DNA of 45,015 nt, taken from the NCBI GenBank assembly GCA_025060325.1, contig JANXBW010000033.1, positions 1 to 45,015 on the forward strand, given 5' to 3'. This stretch comes from Thermoguttaceae bacterium (GTDB lineage Bacteria > Planctomycetota > Planctomycetia > Pirellulales > Thermoguttaceae). Numbering within the stretch: position 1 is the stretch's first letter; every line of letters starts with the position of its first letter. Of the stretch, positions 44,478 to 45,015 are shown piece by piece. The notes beneath the pieces were generated by a model. It did not search any database and was not told the origin of the DNA. It was given only the letters and a program-made list of their open reading frames with translations. The translations under genes were made by a program, and so were the position numbers.

Positions 44478-45015
44478 AGCTGCCGACCCTCCCAGCACTC
44501 ATCCGGCACCAAGCCCTGTCCGGGCACAATTCCTGCCCACTGGCGCACACGGACACTGCCCGGCCCAACGAGGATCGAGTATTGCCCCACGCACACTGAC
44601 CGACAAGTAGTTACCCCTGCAAGGAGGCCAAAACGATCACAAAAGGACCCCCCCATGGTTTTGACGAGTCACTCACCTGAGAAGCACCTAACCGGTAGAT
44701 GCCCCCTTTCCCGGCTGGTCAATGGCTCTTCGCCTCTCAAGCCGCGCGGGCCGCCGCGACCCCTGTTTACAAAGCTCATTAAACCCGGTTTCCGCCGGAG
44801 CAATGAACCCGAGCAGTTGCAAAACCCCTTCCCTGACAGCTCGGTAATCCGACAGTCTCGATCCCTTTTTCGTCAGGGCAGTGAATCGGAGCGAGAATGG
44901 CTGGGCAGCCAACTGGATGTACCTCATCGAGTCTCGATCCGTTTTTCGTCAGGGCAGTGAATCGGAGCTCGGCAAGAGATAGTCCTGGAAGAAGGGGTCC
45001 ACTACGTGCTTGTCC
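44478..45015. other. Right-edge non-coding region with CRISPR-like repeats
   Basis: No gene is supported. Apart from the repeats at 44854-44968 and a possible worn copy at about 44776-44814, I see nothing recognisable before the window ends. Confidence 0.5.
44854..44968. CRISPR. Two 39-bp repeats with a 37-nt spacer, possible small or decaying CRISPR array
   Basis: Copies at 44854-44892 and 44930-44968 match at 38 of 39 bases, begin AGTCTCGATCC and end GAATCGGAGC. The spacer is 37 nt, a normal CRISPR value. Copy 1 has a small palindrome CCCT...AGGG, as CRISPR repeats often do. Copy 2 breaks it with G for C. A weaker copy (about two thirds identical) lies at about 44776-44814, leaving a 39-nt interval. 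No further repeat starts within the 47 bases right of copy 2, so the array either ends there or has a long next spacer. No cas gene is in the window. Confidence 0.5.

Overview
The window most likely comes from a planctomycete, probably a moderately GC-rich, possibly thermophilic relative of the Pirellulales. This is an inference, since no rRNA or tRNA gene is visible. The main evidence is a three-gene block of planctomycete-type exported proteins (DUF1549/DUF1553, DUF1501, PPC-domain protein). Tat-exported Gfo/Idh/MocA oxidoreductases, a large Pro-rich protein with Ig-like repeats, a fasciclin protein and an OleA-type thiolase support it. About 77% of the window codes for protein in 22 genes, and the genes are separated by unusually long gaps of 0.3 to 1.5 kb. 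Few operons are tight.

Layout. 1-6027 (minus): an exported clan GH-A glycoside hydrolase cut by the left edge, then a 1077-aa Pro-rich envelope protein with four CARDB/DUF11-like repeats. 7003-9987 (minus): a Gfo/Idh/MocA oxidoreductase downstream of a class III PLP aminotransferase. 10731-11330 (plus): MarC-family membrane protein. 12478-14900 (plus): a tight pair of an unrecognised 184-aa protein and a 621-aa SNF2 ATPase with an N-terminal hydrophobic helix. 14979-16244 (plus): a Tat-exported Gfo/Idh/MocA protein. 16447-17499 (minus): a stand-alone OleA-like thiolase. 18208-18750 (minus): an exported fasciclin protein with a near-consensus sigma-70 promoter. 19198-20097 (plus): a MerR/B12-type regulator with its cobalamin ligands replaced. 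20171-21757 (minus): a DAACS symporter with an extra helical insertion.

22676-27299 (plus): cupin, then a NuoE-NuoF-ferredoxin fusion, then a NuoG/GltD-like flavoprotein fusion. Together the last two look like the diaphorase and electron-distribution part of an NAD-linked, possibly bifurcating enzyme, but no hydrogenase or formate dehydrogenase catalytic subunit is present. 28766-31504 (plus): FtsK translocase. 31639-39600 (minus): the planctomycete block, transcribed as DUF1549/DUF1553, DUF1501, PPC protein. Its first protein has about 650 residues of coiled coil in front and has lost the usual CxxCH haem motif. 40726-43503 (plus): a small hypothetical protein, then a Prc/Tsp-type C-terminal processing protease. 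43614-44477 (minus): a sugar-phosphate isomerase/epimerase. 44854-44968: two near-identical 39-bp repeats around a 37-nt spacer, with a weaker third copy to the left, which look like a small or decaying CRISPR array.

The most interesting items are the electron-transfer pair with a shortened GltD domain and no catalytic partner, the B12-ligand-less MerR regulator, the coiled-coil DUF1549/1553 protein without haem motif, the SNF2 pair with a putative membrane helix, and the CRISPR-like repeats at the right edge.
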